Positions 1 to 7,526 of a stretch of DNA of 64,000 nucleotides are shown here, piece after piece. The notes beneath the pieces are model-generated. The model was given only the letters and a program-made list of their open reading frames with translations, did not search any database and was not told where the DNA came from. A program made the translations under genes and the position numbers. Origin of the DNA: Variovorax paradoxus (lineage in GTDB: Bacteria; Pseudomonadota; Gammaproteobacteria; Burkholderiales; Burkholderiaceae_C); the NCBI RefSeq assembly GCF_009498455.1, contig NZ_CP045644.1, positions 7,195,001 through 7,259,000 on the forward strand, given 5' to 3'. Each line of letters opens with the position of its first letter. Position 1 is the stretch's first letter.

Positions 1-126
1 CGCCCGTGGCGACTGCTCTCGGCCACGGCCGTGATCGCGGCCGTGCTCAAGACCTCCGACGTGGCCGATCTGGTCAACACGCTGATGCAGAAGCCCGCGC
101 GGCCGTCGCGGCAAGACCCGCCCTGA
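1..126 (+). CDS. C-terminal end of an unrecognised protein (partial)
   Basis: The first reading frame is open from the window edge to a TGA at 124-126 and encodes the last 41 residues of a protein whose start lies outside the window. The visible part begins RPWRLLSATAVIAAVLKTSD and ends in a Pro/Arg-rich tail. The short hydrophobic stretch (SATAVIAAVL) could be the end of a membrane helix, but that is a guess. A good hairpin terminator follows 26 bases later, which supports this being the true end of a plus-strand transcript. I do not recognise the family. A longer ORF in another frame from base 6 overlaps the convergent BON gene and looks like a shadow. Confidence 0.5.
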   Translation, partial: RPWRLLSATAVIAAVLKTSDVADLVNTLMQKPARPSRQDPP

Positions 127-152
127 CCCCGCGCCCGCTGCACGCACCCAAG

Positions 153-179
153 AAAAAGCCCGGTCGAACCGGGCTTTTT
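153..179. terminator. Bidirectional intrinsic terminator
   Basis: A perfect 12-base inverted repeat (AAAAAGCCCGGT / ACCGGGCTTTTT) with a 3-base CGA loop. It has a T-run on either strand, and so can end both the plus-strand gene finishing at 126 and the minus-strand BON gene finishing at 203. Confidence 0.9.
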
Positions 180-202
180 GCTGGGCGCAGCGGAAGGACC
201 GG

Positions 203-697
203 TCAGCCCTTCACTTCAAGCTGGTTGTCCACCGACTTCACGCCTTGCACGGCCTTGGCGATCTCCTCGGCGCGCGACTTGGCGGCGGCCGTCGGGGCCG
301 GGCCCTTGAGGCTCACGGCGCCGCCCTTGGTGTCGACGTCGATCTTGATCGCGCTCAGGTCTGGGTCCTTGGCCAGGCCAGCCGAAACCGAGGCGGTGAT
401 GGCGGCGTCGTCGACTGTCGCGCTCACGGCGGCGGAGGCGTCCTTGGCGGCTTCCTTCACATCGGCCGTGGCGCCGGCCATGCCGGTCTTGGCATCGGCC
501 GCGGCCTGTTCGGACTTGGCCTTGGCATCGGAGGCCGCCTGCTCGGTCTTGGCGACGGCGCTGTCGAGCTTCTCGCCTGCCGTCTGGTTGCCCGGCTTGT
601 CGCAGGCGGCCAGGGCCAGCGCGGCACCGGCGGCAAACACGGCCAGCCAGGTGCGCGAGGCGGCAAAGGGCGCGAGGGAATGGTTCGATGTTGTCAT
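203..697 (-). CDS. BON-domain lipoprotein
   Basis: A 164-residue protein. The N-terminus has a hydrophobic signal (about residues 16-31) ending in a lipobox-like LAAC, so Cys32 is the probable lipidated residue and the protein is probably anchored in the periplasm or outer membrane. Residues 40-92 are an Ala/Lys/Asp/Glu-rich helical linker with repeating EQAASDAKAKSEQAAADAK-like units. Residues 95-162 form one BON domain (pattern ...ITASVSAGLAKDP, IDVDTKGGAVSLKG, VKSVDNQL), a fold found in OsmY-like stress proteins that bind phospholipid or other ligands. The ATG at 697 is chosen because GGAGGATT lies just upstream. It is a single-gene unit ending at a strong terminator. A role in envelope stress is inferred from the family. 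Confidence 0.85.
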   Translation of the reverse strand: MTTSNHSLAPFAASRTWLAVFAAGAALALAACDKPGNQTAGEKLDSAVAKTEQAASDAKAKSEQAAADAKTGMAGATADVKEAAKDASAAVSATVDDAAITASVSAGLAKDPDLSAIKIDVDTKGGAVSLKGPAPTAAAKSRAEEIAKAVQGVKSVDNQLEVKG

Positions 698-828
698 GGG
701 TAATCCTCCTTCGATCAGGGGTGCGTGGACCGGCTGGTCCACTCCCGACAATCTATTCCCCTCCCCCTGCGCACGGGCGGCGCCACAGCCCCGAAGCGCT
801 GTAGGACAAGCAAGCGAGGGCAAGCCGC

Positions 829-1653
829 TCAGGCGCTGACGATCCAGCCTTCGAGCGGGTCCATGGCCCACGGCAATCCGTAGCCAGGCCCGGGAGTGTC
901 GGCACGCTGACGGGCCCACGCGGCCTGCAGCAGGCACAGCACCGCATCGAGCTCGTCGCCCTTGGCATCGGCCCTCAATCCGTCGCGCTGCGCGGCGGTG
1001 AGTTCGAGCCGCAGGCCCAGGCGTGTCTGCCCGGCCTCGAGTGCGGCCAGCAGGTCGGCGCGCGCCACCTCGCGCTCGGGCGACTGGCGCGCAAGCTCGT
1101 CGCTCTTGTAGCTGCGCCGGCCGATGAGTTCGCGCGCCAGCAGGCCTGGGTAGGCCTCCAGCGCGATGCGGTCCGGGTGCGCGCCGGCGTGCAGACCTGG
1201 CAGCGTGGCTCCCGCCGCGAGCAGGCGCGGCACGCCGGCGTGCAGCATGTAGGCGACGGGCGGGTTCACCCACTTCATCGACGGACTCGACCCCGCCGGC
1301 GCATCGGTCGCACGGTGTGCGAACTTGCCGCCAATGGGACGCGCTGCGCAGAAGGCGGCGAAGGTGTCGCGAATCTCGGCGCGGCTCAGGGCGGCGTAAT
1401 GGGCGATCAGCGCGTCCCATGCCGTGGGCCAGCGCAGGTGTTCCACCAACTCGCGCGGCAGGCCGAAGGGAAAGTCGAAGCCGCCGACCCAAGCGGGCGT
1501 GCTGCTGTCGAGCCACTGGCCCCAGGCGTCGAGCGCGGCGAAGCGGTGCAGACGGGTCAGCGCGACGATGCCCGGACCTGCCATCTCGCCGACAGCCACG
1601 ACGATGGGTTTGCGGGCGGTCGGTGCGCTCGAGAAATCGCAGCCGAAGAGCAT
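829..1653 (-). CDS. DUF429-family protein
   Basis: A 274-residue protein that begins MLFGCDFSSAPT, with an Asp in the first strand (GCDFSS) typical of DUF429 proteins, which have an RNase H-like fold with possible nuclease activity. Other family-like blocks are WVGGFDFPFGLPR, a central MKWVNPPVAYM segment and a C-terminal DAKGDELDAVLCLLQAAW, where the Asp residues resemble the acidic positions of RNase H-like sites. No biochemical role is established for the family as far as I know. It lies 13 bases downstream of the EamA gene on the same strand and is probably cotranscribed with it. The assignment to DUF429 is good; any nuclease function is inference. Confidence 0.8.
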   Translation of the reverse strand: MLFGCDFSSAPTARKPIVVAVGEMAGPGIVALTRLHRFAALDAWGQWLDSSTPAWVGGFDFPFGLPRELVEHLRWPTAWDALIAHYAALSRAEIRDTFAAFCAARPIGGKFAHRATDAPAGSSPSMKWVNPPVAYMLHAGVPRLLAAGATLPGLHAGAHPDRIALEAYPGLLARELIGRRSYKSDELARQSPEREVARADLLAALEAGQTRLGLRLELTAAQRDGLRADAKGDELDAVLCLLQAAWARQRADTPGPGYGLPWAMDPLEGWIVSA

Positions 1654-1666
1654 CGCCCGCCTTCGG

Positions 1667-2548
1667 TCAACCCAGGGCGAGCGCGATCACGCCGGCCGCG
1701 ATGAACAGCGCGCCCAGCAGACGCAGCATGCGATCGCCCTCGCGCAACAGGTGCCCGCCGATGAGTGCGGCGAACAGCATCGAGACCTCGCGCGCCGGCG
1801 CGACGTGCGAGATGGGCGCCTGCTGCACCGCGTACAGCACGAGCACGTACGAGACGGGGCTGATCGCCGCCACCAGCAGCGCGTACTTCCACTGCTCGCG
1901 CCACATGCGCGCGGTGGTCGCGCGGTCTTGCAGCGCGGCGGGCAGCAGCAGCACGAGGCGCACGAAGTTGCTCATGTAGTCGAGCAGGATCGGCGACATC
2001 GCAAGGAACTTGACGGCGTAGCTGTCGGTGATCGTGTAGGCCGCGATGAAGGCGCCGGTCAGCACGCCGTAGCGCAGGCCCTTCTGCACGCGCTCGCGCT
2101 GCACCGGGTCGTGCTTCTTGTGAAAGAGGCGCGGACCACCCGCCACCAGGAACACGCCGAGCACCACGCCGAAGATGCCCGCCACGCCGACGAGGCTGAT
2201 CTTCTCGCCAAGGAACAGGATCGCGACCAGCGACGACAGCAGCGGCCCCGAGCCGCGTGCCAGCGGATAGACCACCGTGAGATCGGACTTGCGGTAGCCG
2301 CGCAGCAGCACGACGTAATAGAAGACGTGCAGCACGCCGCTCAGCACGATGAAGGCCCACTCCTTCGTGCCCCAGGTCGGCACGACGCTCCAGCCAAGCG
2401 TGATGCCCACGGGCGCCCACACGACGGCCATGAACACGCCGCTCTGGAACGCGAAACGCGCGTCGCCGTTCGCCTTCTTGGCGGCGATGTTCCAGCTGGC
2501 GTGAATGACGCCGGCCAGCAGGATCAGCGCAAAAGCGGAGAGCGGCAC
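1667..2548 (-). CDS. EamA/DMT-family membrane transporter
   Basis: A 293-residue, strongly hydrophobic protein with about ten predicted membrane helices in two repeated halves, typical of EamA drug/metabolite exporters. It opens MPLSAFALILLAGVIHASWN, and the motif HASWNIAAKK is characteristic of the first helix of one DMT branch. The second half has the matching pattern (SPVSYVLVLYAVQQAPIS, APAREVSMLFAALIGG). The substrate cannot be told from sequence. It is followed by the DUF429 gene and preceded by the BLUF gene, all on the minus strand with gaps under 20 bases, so a folE-BLUF-EamA-DUF429 transcript is possible. Confidence 0.85.
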   Translation of the reverse strand: MPLSAFALILLAGVIHASWNIAAKKANGDARFAFQSGVFMAVVWAPVGITLGWSVVPTWGTKEWAFIVLSGVLHVFYYVVLLRGYRKSDLTVVYPLARGSGPLLSSLVAILFLGEKISLVGVAGIFGVVLGVFLVAGGPRLFHKKHDPVQRERVQKGLRYGVLTGAFIAAYTITDSYAVKFLAMSPILLDYMSNFVRLVLLLPAALQDRATTARMWREQWKYALLVAAISPVSYVLVLYAVQQAPISHVAPAREVSMLFAALIGGHLLREGDRMLRLLGALFIAAGVIALALG

Positions 2549-2564
2549 CCCGGTGGAACCGGGA

Positions 2565-2987
2565 TCAGTGGCGGCCGACGATGGCGGCCGTGGCCATCAG
2601 TTCCTCGAGCAGCGCGAGGGAAACCTTGCCCGAGACCTTGTACGGATCGAGCTCGGGCTTCTCGGAGTACTTCAGCAGCGTCGAGGCGTTGAGCTTCGAC
2701 AGGTTGACCTGCCCCATCGTCCAGCCGCCGAAGCGGCGCTCGGAGATCTCTTCGTAGTGCAGCAGCACCACGTCCTTGTGGCGCGCATCGCGCTGGATGT
2801 GGCCGTAGAGATCGCTGATGGCGTCGCGCCCGCCCTCGATGGCCTGCAGGAAGGTGCCGGCGCCGTAGCAGAGGATGCCGGTGATGCCGCAGGCCGGGTT
2901 GTGCGTGCGCGATTTTGCGAGGATCGCCTCGATGGCTTCGGGGCTGGTATCGACGGCGCGGCTGGCGTAGAGAAGGCGGACCAGCAT
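2565..2987 (-). CDS. BLUF-domain blue-light sensor (FAD)
   Basis: A 140-residue short BLUF protein. The flavin-binding residues of the family are all visible: Tyr7 in LLYASRA, Asn30 followed by GITGILCYG, Gln48 in FLQAIEGG, and Trp89 with Met91 in GGWTMG. These match the spacing of the AppA positions Tyr21, Asn45, Gln63, Trp104 and Met106. DARHKDV near residue 68 is another BLUF signature. The chain ends after about 45 further residues with no recognisable output domain, so it should signal by contacting a partner protein. The ATG is 3 bases after the folE stop, so the two genes are almost certainly cotranscribed and perhaps translationally coupled. The partner is unknown; FolE is one candidate because of the linkage. 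Confidence 0.92.
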   Translation of the reverse strand: MLVRLLYASRAVDTSPEAIEAILAKSRTHNPACGITGILCYGAGTFLQAIEGGRDAISDLYGHIQRDARHKDVVLLHYEEISERRFGGWTMGQVNLSKLNASTLLKYSEKPELDPYKVSGKVSLALLEELMATAAIVGRH

Positions 2988-2990
2988 GGC

Positions 2991-3722
2991 TCAGCTCTTT
3001 CGTGGCAGGAGGGAGAGAAATTCGCGGCGCAGGCTCGGGTCCTTGAGGAACACGCCGCGCATGACGGAGTTGATCATCTTGCTGTCCATTTCCTTCACGC
3101 CGCGCCAGGCCATGCAGAAGTGCTCGGCTTCCATGACCAGCGCCAGGCCGTCGGGCTGCGTCTTTTCCTGGATCAGGTCGGCCAGCTGCACCACGGCTTC
3201 TTCCTGGATCTGCGGGCGCCCCATGACCCATTCGGCCAGGCGCGCGTACTTCGACAGGCCGATCACGTTCGTGTGCTCGTTGGGCATCACGCCGATCCAG
3301 AGCTTGCCGATGATCGGGCAGAAGTGGTGCGAGCAGGCGCTGCGCACGGTGATCGGGCCGACGATCATCAGCTCGTTCAGGTGCTCGGCGTTGGGGAACT
3401 CGGTGAGCGGCGGCGGCGGTACGTAGCGGCCGCGGAACACCTCGTTGAGGTACATCTTGGCCACGCGGCGCGCGGTGTTGTCGGTGTTGTGGTCGTTCTC
3501 GACGTCGATGACGAGGCTGTCGAGCACGCCCTTCATCTTGACCTCGACCTCGTCGAGCAGCGACTCCAGTTCGCCCGGTTGGATGAACTCGGCGATGTTG
3601 TCGTTGGCGTTGAAACGCTTGCGCGCTGCATTCAGTCGCTCGCGGATCTTGACGGAGACGGGCGTGCCCTCGTCATCGTCTTTTCGATCGGGAAGCGGTT
3701 CGACGTCGGTTTTCCTCAGCAT
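2991..3722 (-). CDS. folE: GTP cyclohydrolase I
   Basis: A 243-residue FolE, which converts GTP to 7,8-dihydroneopterin triphosphate, the first step of folate synthesis, in the cytoplasm. Zinc ligands of the family are visible as Cys130 and His133 in SACSHHFCP, and Cys203 in EAEHFCMAWRG. The segment HTNVIGLSKYARL and the C-terminal MINSVMRG are also diagnostic. The N-terminal 30 residues are charged and not conserved, which makes the chain slightly longer than E. coli FolE. The BLUF gene follows immediately. nudB, whose product acts on the FolE product, lies about 840 bases upstream on the same strand beyond the endonuclease-like gene. The start is the first ATG of the frame. Confidence 0.95.
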   Translation of the reverse strand: MLRKTDVEPLPDRKDDDEGTPVSVKIRERLNAARKRFNANDNIAEFIQPGELESLLDEVEVKMKGVLDSLVIDVENDHNTDNTARRVAKMYLNEVFRGRYVPPPPLTEFPNAEHLNELMIVGPITVRSACSHHFCPIIGKLWIGVMPNEHTNVIGLSKYARLAEWVMGRPQIQEEAVVQLADLIQEKTQPDGLALVMEAEHFCMAWRGVKEMDSKMINSVMRGVFLKDPSLRREFLSLLPRKS

Positions 3723-3795
3723 GGCGGGGATCGTACCAGTGAATGGCTCCAGGGGATTCGGGCTGCAACGCCCGCCCCTTCTCAGAGCAATGCTA

Positions 3796-4563
3796 TCAAT
3801 TAGGTAGCGAGAAGTCAGCTACCAGCGGGAGGTGGTCAGACATGCGGGCCCAGATCGGGCCGCGCGGTACCGAGCAGGCCAGCGGTTCGAGCTGGCGGCC
3901 GTAGACGAAATCGAGCTGCGCCACCGGCAGCCGCGACGGATACGTGAGCGTGCGCGGGCCGCGCAGGTCGCTGGCGTCGCGCAGGCCCATGGCGTTCATG
4001 GCGTAGCGCATGCGCGCGCCCCAGTCGTTGAAATCGCCGGCCACCACCACGGCCTCGTCGACCGGCACCTCGCGCTCGATGAACTCCCGCAGCCGCGCCA
4101 CCTGCCGCACGCGGCTGCCCTTGATGAGCCCCAGGTGCACCACGATGGCGTGAATCGGACGGCCTTCCACTTCGATCACCGCGTGCAGCAGGCCGCGCTG
4201 TTCAAAGCGGTGGTCGGAAATGTCCTGGTGGCTGGTGCGGATCACCGGCCAGCGCGTGAGCAGCGCATTGCCGTGCTCGCCGTGGCGCGTGACGGCATTG
4301 GTCTCGTAGACGGCCGTGTAGCCCTCGGGCGCGAGAAAGTCGGCCTGCGGCAGTTCGGGCCAGCGCGGAAAGCGCGCGGCGGCCTGCCGGTTCATCTTGC
4401 GCACCTCCTGCAGGCAGACGATGTCGGCATCGAGCTGCTCGATGGCGTGGCCCAGGTTGTGGATCTCAAGCCGGCGCGCCGGCCCGATCCCTTGGACACC
4501 CTTGTGGATGTTGTAGGTCGCGACCCGGAGGTTGTGCGTTGCTGCTGCTGCCGGTGGGTTCAT
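3796..4563 (-). CDS. Endonuclease/exonuclease/phosphatase-family protein
   Basis: A 255-residue protein of the EEP (DNase I-like) fold. Visible active-site blocks are VATYNIHKG (Asn18), the metal-ligand Glu53 in LQEVRK, GDFNDW (Asp/Asn) and the C-terminal SDHLPLVADF (Asp-His). Members cleave phosphodiesters in nucleic acids, lipids or inositol phosphates, and the substrate is not readable here. The start is the ATG at 4563, which overlaps the nudB stop by 4 bases (ATGA); the longer upstream frame has no family similarity. From memory, an aspS-nudB-EEP run is common in related bacteria, where a cardiolipin synthase gene often follows. No such gene is present here. Confidence 0.88.
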   Translation of the reverse strand: MNPPAAAATHNLRVATYNIHKGVQGIGPARRLEIHNLGHAIEQLDADIVCLQEVRKMNRQAAARFPRWPELPQADFLAPEGYTAVYETNAVTRHGEHGNALLTRWPVIRTSHQDISDHRFEQRGLLHAVIEVEGRPIHAIVVHLGLIKGSRVRQVARLREFIEREVPVDEAVVVAGDFNDWGARMRYAMNAMGLRDASDLRGPRTLTYPSRLPVAQLDFVYGRQLEPLACSVPRGPIWARMSDHLPLVADFSLPN

Positions 4564-5045
4564 CGCGCAAATTCTGGCAGCAACAGAATGGCTTCGGCGT
4601 TCGACGGGGAAAAACACGCATCGGCCGCCTCGCGGTACGGCAGCCATTGCCAGTCGGTATGCTCGCGCACGGCGAGCACGGGCGTCAGGCGCTCGGGCAC
4701 GCACAGGCCGAACAGGTGCTCGGTGTTGTGGGTGATGCCGGGCGCGTAGCGGGAGCGCCATCCGGGGTAGATCTCGTAGATGTTGCGCAGCTGCCAGTCG
4801 ATCAGCTGCGACGCCAGCGGCGTGCCCTCGCCGCACTGGATGCCTGTTTCCTCGGCCACTTCGCGCGCCGCGGTGAGCATGAGCGGCTCGTCGAGGGCGT
4901 CCTTGCTGCCGGTGACAGATTGCCAGAACTCGTGGGCATCCGCACGCCGGATCAGCAGCACGTCGAGCGCGGGCGTGTGGATCACGACCAGCACCGATTC
5001 GGGGATCTTGAAGGGGCGCGGATCAGAAACCACTGAGCACAGCAT
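4560..5045 (-). CDS. nudB: Dihydroneopterin triphosphate diphosphatase (Nudix)
   Basis: A Nudix hydrolase of about 161 residues. The opening PESVLVVIHTP, the FWQSVTGS block and the Nudix helix (Glu53 followed by AAREVAEETGI) match NudB, which removes pyrophosphate from 7,8-dihydroneopterin triphosphate in folate synthesis. Compared with the canonical GX5EX7REUXEEXGU box there is one extra residue between Gly46 and Glu53. The start is uncertain: ATG at 5045, ATG at 5066 and GTG at 5033 are all in frame, and each overlaps the end of the ccdB-like gene (stop 5023). The stop overlaps the next gene by 4 bases. The toxin-antitoxin pair sits between this gene and aspS, and may now supply its transcription. 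Confidence 0.88.
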   Translation of the reverse strand: MLCSVVSDPRPFKIPESVLVVIHTPALDVLLIRRADAHEFWQSVTGSKDALDEPLMLTAAREVAEETGIQCGEGTPLASQLIDWQLRNIYEIYPGWRSRYAPGITHNTEHLFGLCVPERLTPVLAVREHTDWQWLPYREAADACFSPSNAEAILLLPEFAR

Positions 5046-5334
5046 CCAATGCGGCTGCCACCTCACCAGCGCGGGGAGCGAGCGAAGCGACTGGTTTCTT
5101 GAGAAGTCTTGCTGAGAGAGGGGCCGCCAGGTGCGGCATCAAGGACAACGTCTCTCCATCCATTTCAACTGTCGGGCACAAGTTGACCGGTGCTTGGCGC
5201 GCACCAACGCGAAACACGGGAATGACAAGGCGCGTCGACAAATGATCGAGCAGGCCGCTTTGCACATCAACGACGTAGGGAACCGTCCGGCGCGCCTCGA
5301 GCCGAGGGTTCTCGTAGATGTCGAACTGTGCCAT
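5023..5334 (-). CDS. ccdB: CcdB-family toxin
   Basis: A 103-residue protein that aligns over its length with CcdB: FDIYENP near the start, then YVVDVQSGLLD, TRLVIPVF, LCPTVEMDGE and a C-terminal helix. CcdB of plasmid F poisons DNA gyrase through GyrA and depends on its last residues Trp-Gly-Ile; here the end reads LSGF, so the Trp is absent and gyrase poisoning should not be assumed. Its ATG directly abuts the antitoxin stop (TGA then ATG), the usual antitoxin-first arrangement with coupled translation. The 3' end overlaps the possible nudB starts. Family assignment is good; the target is inferred. Confidence 0.9.
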   Translation of the reverse strand: MAQFDIYENPRLEARRTVPYVVDVQSGLLDHLSTRLVIPVFRVGARQAPVNLCPTVEMDGETLSLMPHLAAPLSARLLKKPVASLAPRAGEVAAALDAVLSGF

Positions 5335-5616
5335 TCAAGGCGCGTCCTGCCAGGCCACCATGCCCTCGCACCACAGCCCGTGCTTCTCCACCAGTTCGTT
5401 CTGTGCGGCGATCCAGTCCTTGTATTCCGCATTGAACTCGCGCCTGCGCTGCGCCATCGATTTCTTTTGCTCCAGCGCTTCGAGTTCCGCAAAGCGCGCC
5501 GCAGAAACAAGAACGACCGCCACGCGGTCGTTCTTCATCACGTGCACCGGTTCGCGCTCGGCCTGGCCGAGGTAGTAGCCGAATCGGTTCTTGGCTTCGG
5601 TGGCGGTGATCTGCAT
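5335..5616 (-). CDS. Mosaic antitoxin: Phd/YefM-like N-terminus, CcdA-like C-terminus
   Basis: A 93-residue protein from the ATG at 5616, which has GGAG about 8 bases upstream. Residues 1-50 (MQITATEAKNRFGYYL, EREPVHVMKNDRVAVVLVS) look like a Phd/YefM DNA-binding dimerisation domain. Residues 60-90 (RRREFNAEYKDWIAAQNELV then EKHGLW) resemble the CcdA tail that wraps CcdB. Its partner is a CcdB, not the Doc or RelE toxins usual for Phd/YefM. Two further in-frame ATGs (5652, 5643) lie inside a palindrome/direct repeat that is better read as the operator. It should neutralise the toxin and repress its own promoter. The domain split is judged by eye. Confidence 0.82.
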   Translation of the reverse strand: MQITATEAKNRFGYYLGQAEREPVHVMKNDRVAVVLVSAARFAELEALEQKKSMAQRRREFNAEYKDWIAAQNELVEKHGLWCEGMVAWQDAP

Positions 5617-5632
5617 GGCGGGCTCCGGGGAA

Positions 5633-5655
5633 TGATTAGCCATTTTAGCCAATCA
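5633..5655 (-). promoter_or_regulatory. Probable autoregulatory operator of the toxin-antitoxin pair
   Basis: An element 17 bases upstream of the antitoxin ATG. TGATT and AATCA form matched outer arms, and the core contains two direct copies of TTAGCCA (5636-5642 and 5645-5651) spaced 9 bases apart. It is AT-rich against a GC-rich background and lies where Phd-type antitoxins bind. Function is inferred from position and symmetry. Confidence 0.5.
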
Positions 5656-5680
5656 CCCTGCCCGAGCCAACCGGCCGGCC

Positions 5681-7489
5681 TCAGGCCGCGGCTTGCGGCG
5701 TGTTGCGCAGCTTGATGTGCAGTTCGCGCAGCTGCTTCTCGTCGACCGGGCTCGGCGCCTGCGTCAGCAGGTCTTGCGCGCGCTGGGTCTTGGGGAAGGC
5801 GATCACGTCGCGGATCGACTCGGCGCCGGTCATGAGCATGACGAGGCGGTCCAGGCCGATGGCAATGCCGCCGTGCGGCGGAGCGCCGTACTGCAGCGCG
5901 TCCAGCAGGAAGCCGAACTTGAGCTGCGCGTCCTCGGCGCTGATCTTCAGCGCGCGGAACACCTTGCTCTGCACCTCCTCGCGGTGAATACGCACCGAAC
6001 CGCCGCCCATCTCGATGCCGTTGAGCACCATGTCGTAGGCCTTGGCGATGCATTTCTCGGGCGCGGTGTCCATGAGGTCTTCGTGGCCGTCCTTCGGTGC
6101 GGTGAACGGGTGGTGCACGGCGCTCCAGCGCTGGCCTTCCTCGTCGAACTCGAACATCGGGAAGTCGACCACCCACAGCGGCGCCCAGCGGTCCTCGAAG
6201 AGGCCAGCCTTCTTGCCGAAGGCGCTGTGGCCGATCTTCACGCGCAGCGCGCCGATGGCGTCGTTGACGACCTTTTCCTTGTCGGCACCGAAGAACAGGA
6301 TGTCGCCGTTGCGGGCACCCGTGCGGGCGATGATCTCGGCCAGCGTGGCGTCGTCGAGGTTCTTGACGATCGGGCTCTGCAGGCCTTCGCGGCCGGCGGC
6401 TGCGTCGTTGACCTTGATGTAGGCCAGGCCCTTGGCACCGTAGATCTTCACGAATTCTTGATAGGCGTCGATCTCGCCGCGCGACAGGCCGCCCTCGGCA
6501 CCGCCGCCGGGCACGCGCAGTGCGACGACGCGGCCGCCAGCCATGGTGGCGGCGTTCGAGAACACCTTGAACTCGACGCGCTTCATCAGTTCGGTGAGTT
6601 CGGTGAATTCGAGCTTGACGCGCAGGTCGGGCTTGTCCGAACCGTACTTGAACATCGCGTCGGCGTAGCTCATGGTCGGGAACACCGGCAGGTCGATGTC
6701 CGCGGCGTTGCGGAACATGGTGCGGACCATGCCTTCGAACATCTCGCGGATTTCTTCTTCGGCGAGGAACGAGGTCTCGATGTCGATCTGCGTGAATTCA
6801 GGCTGGCGGTCGGCGCGCAGGTCTTCGTCGCGGAAGCACTTCACGATCTGGTAGTAGCGGTCGTAGCCGGCCACCATCAGCAGCTGCTTGAACAGCTGCG
6901 GCGACTGCGGCAGCGCGAAGAAGCTGCCGTCGTGCACGCGGCTGGGCACGAGGTAGTCGCGCGCGCCTTCGGGCGTGGACTTGCCGAGCATCGGGGTCTC
7001 GATGTCGATGAAGCCGTTGGCGTCGAGGAACTTGCGCGTTTCCATCGTCACCTTGTAGCGCAGCATCATGTTGCGCTGCATGGCCGGGCGGCGCAGGTCG
7101 AGCACGCGGTGCGTGAGGCGGGTGGTTTCCGACAGGTTGTCGTCGTCCAGCAGGAACGGGGGCGTGACCGACGGGTTCAGCACCTTCAGTTCGTGGCACA
7201 GCACTTCGATCTTGCCGCTCTTGAGGCTGTCGTTGGTCGTGCCCTCGGGGCGCGAACGCACGAGGCCGGTGATCTGCACGCAGAACTCGTTGCGCAGGTT
7301 CTCGGCCACGGCGAAGGTCGAGGCGCGGTCGGGATCGCACACCACCTGCACATAACCTTCGCGGTCACGCACGTCGATGAAGATCACGCCGCCGTGGTCG
7401 CGGCGACGGTTGACCCACCCGCACAGGGTGACGGTCTGGCCCAACAGGGCTTCGGTCACAAGACCGCAATAGTGAGTACGCATGGCCAT
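5681..7489 (-). CDS. aspS: Aspartate--tRNA(Asp/Asn) ligase
   Basis: A 602-residue bacterial-type class IIb aminoacyl-tRNA synthetase. In order it has an N-terminal OB anticodon-binding fold (residues 1-105), the catalytic core with motif 2 ([20 protein letters not shown]), a GAD insertion (about 300-420) and motif 3 ([13 protein letters not shown]). In the OB fold the sequence is DHGG (His32, Gly33), where discriminating E. coli AspRS has DLGS. That fits the non-discriminating type, which also charges tRNA-Asn for the GatCAB amidation route; gatCAB and asnS are not in the window, so this is inference. The ATG at 7489 has GGAAG upstream. DUF502, fmdB and the ubi genes precede it on the same strand. 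Confidence 0.96.
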   Translation of the reverse strand: MAMRTHYCGLVTEALLGQTVTLCGWVNRRRDHGGVIFIDVRDREGYVQVVCDPDRASTFAVAENLRNEFCVQITGLVRSRPEGTTNDSLKSGKIEVLCHELKVLNPSVTPPFLLDDDNLSETTRLTHRVLDLRRPAMQRNMMLRYKVTMETRKFLDANGFIDIETPMLGKSTPEGARDYLVPSRVHDGSFFALPQSPQLFKQLLMVAGYDRYYQIVKCFRDEDLRADRQPEFTQIDIETSFLAEEEIREMFEGMVRTMFRNAADIDLPVFPTMSYADAMFKYGSDKPDLRVKLEFTELTELMKRVEFKVFSNAATMAGGRVVALRVPGGGAEGGLSRGEIDAYQEFVKIYGAKGLAYIKVNDAAAGREGLQSPIVKNLDDATLAEIIARTGARNGDILFFGADKEKVVNDAIGALRVKIGHSAFGKKAGLFEDRWAPLWVVDFPMFEFDEEGQRWSAVHHPFTAPKDGHEDLMDTAPEKCIAKAYDMVLNGIEMGGGSVRIHREEVQSKVFRALKISAEDAQLKFGFLLDALQYGAPPHGGIAIGLDRLVMLMTGAESIRDVIAFPKTQRAQDLLTQAPSPVDEKQLRELHIKLRNTPQAAA

Positions 7490-7526
7490 AGAAAGGACTT
7501 CCGGCGCCGTCGTGGCGCGTTCGTTT

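Noticed and set aside
203..1516. A 437-codon minus-strand ORF spanning the BON gene and the DUF429 gene
   Set aside because: Only its last 164 codons are real (BON lipoprotein); the rest is an Arg-rich frame opposite in sense to the DUF429 codons.
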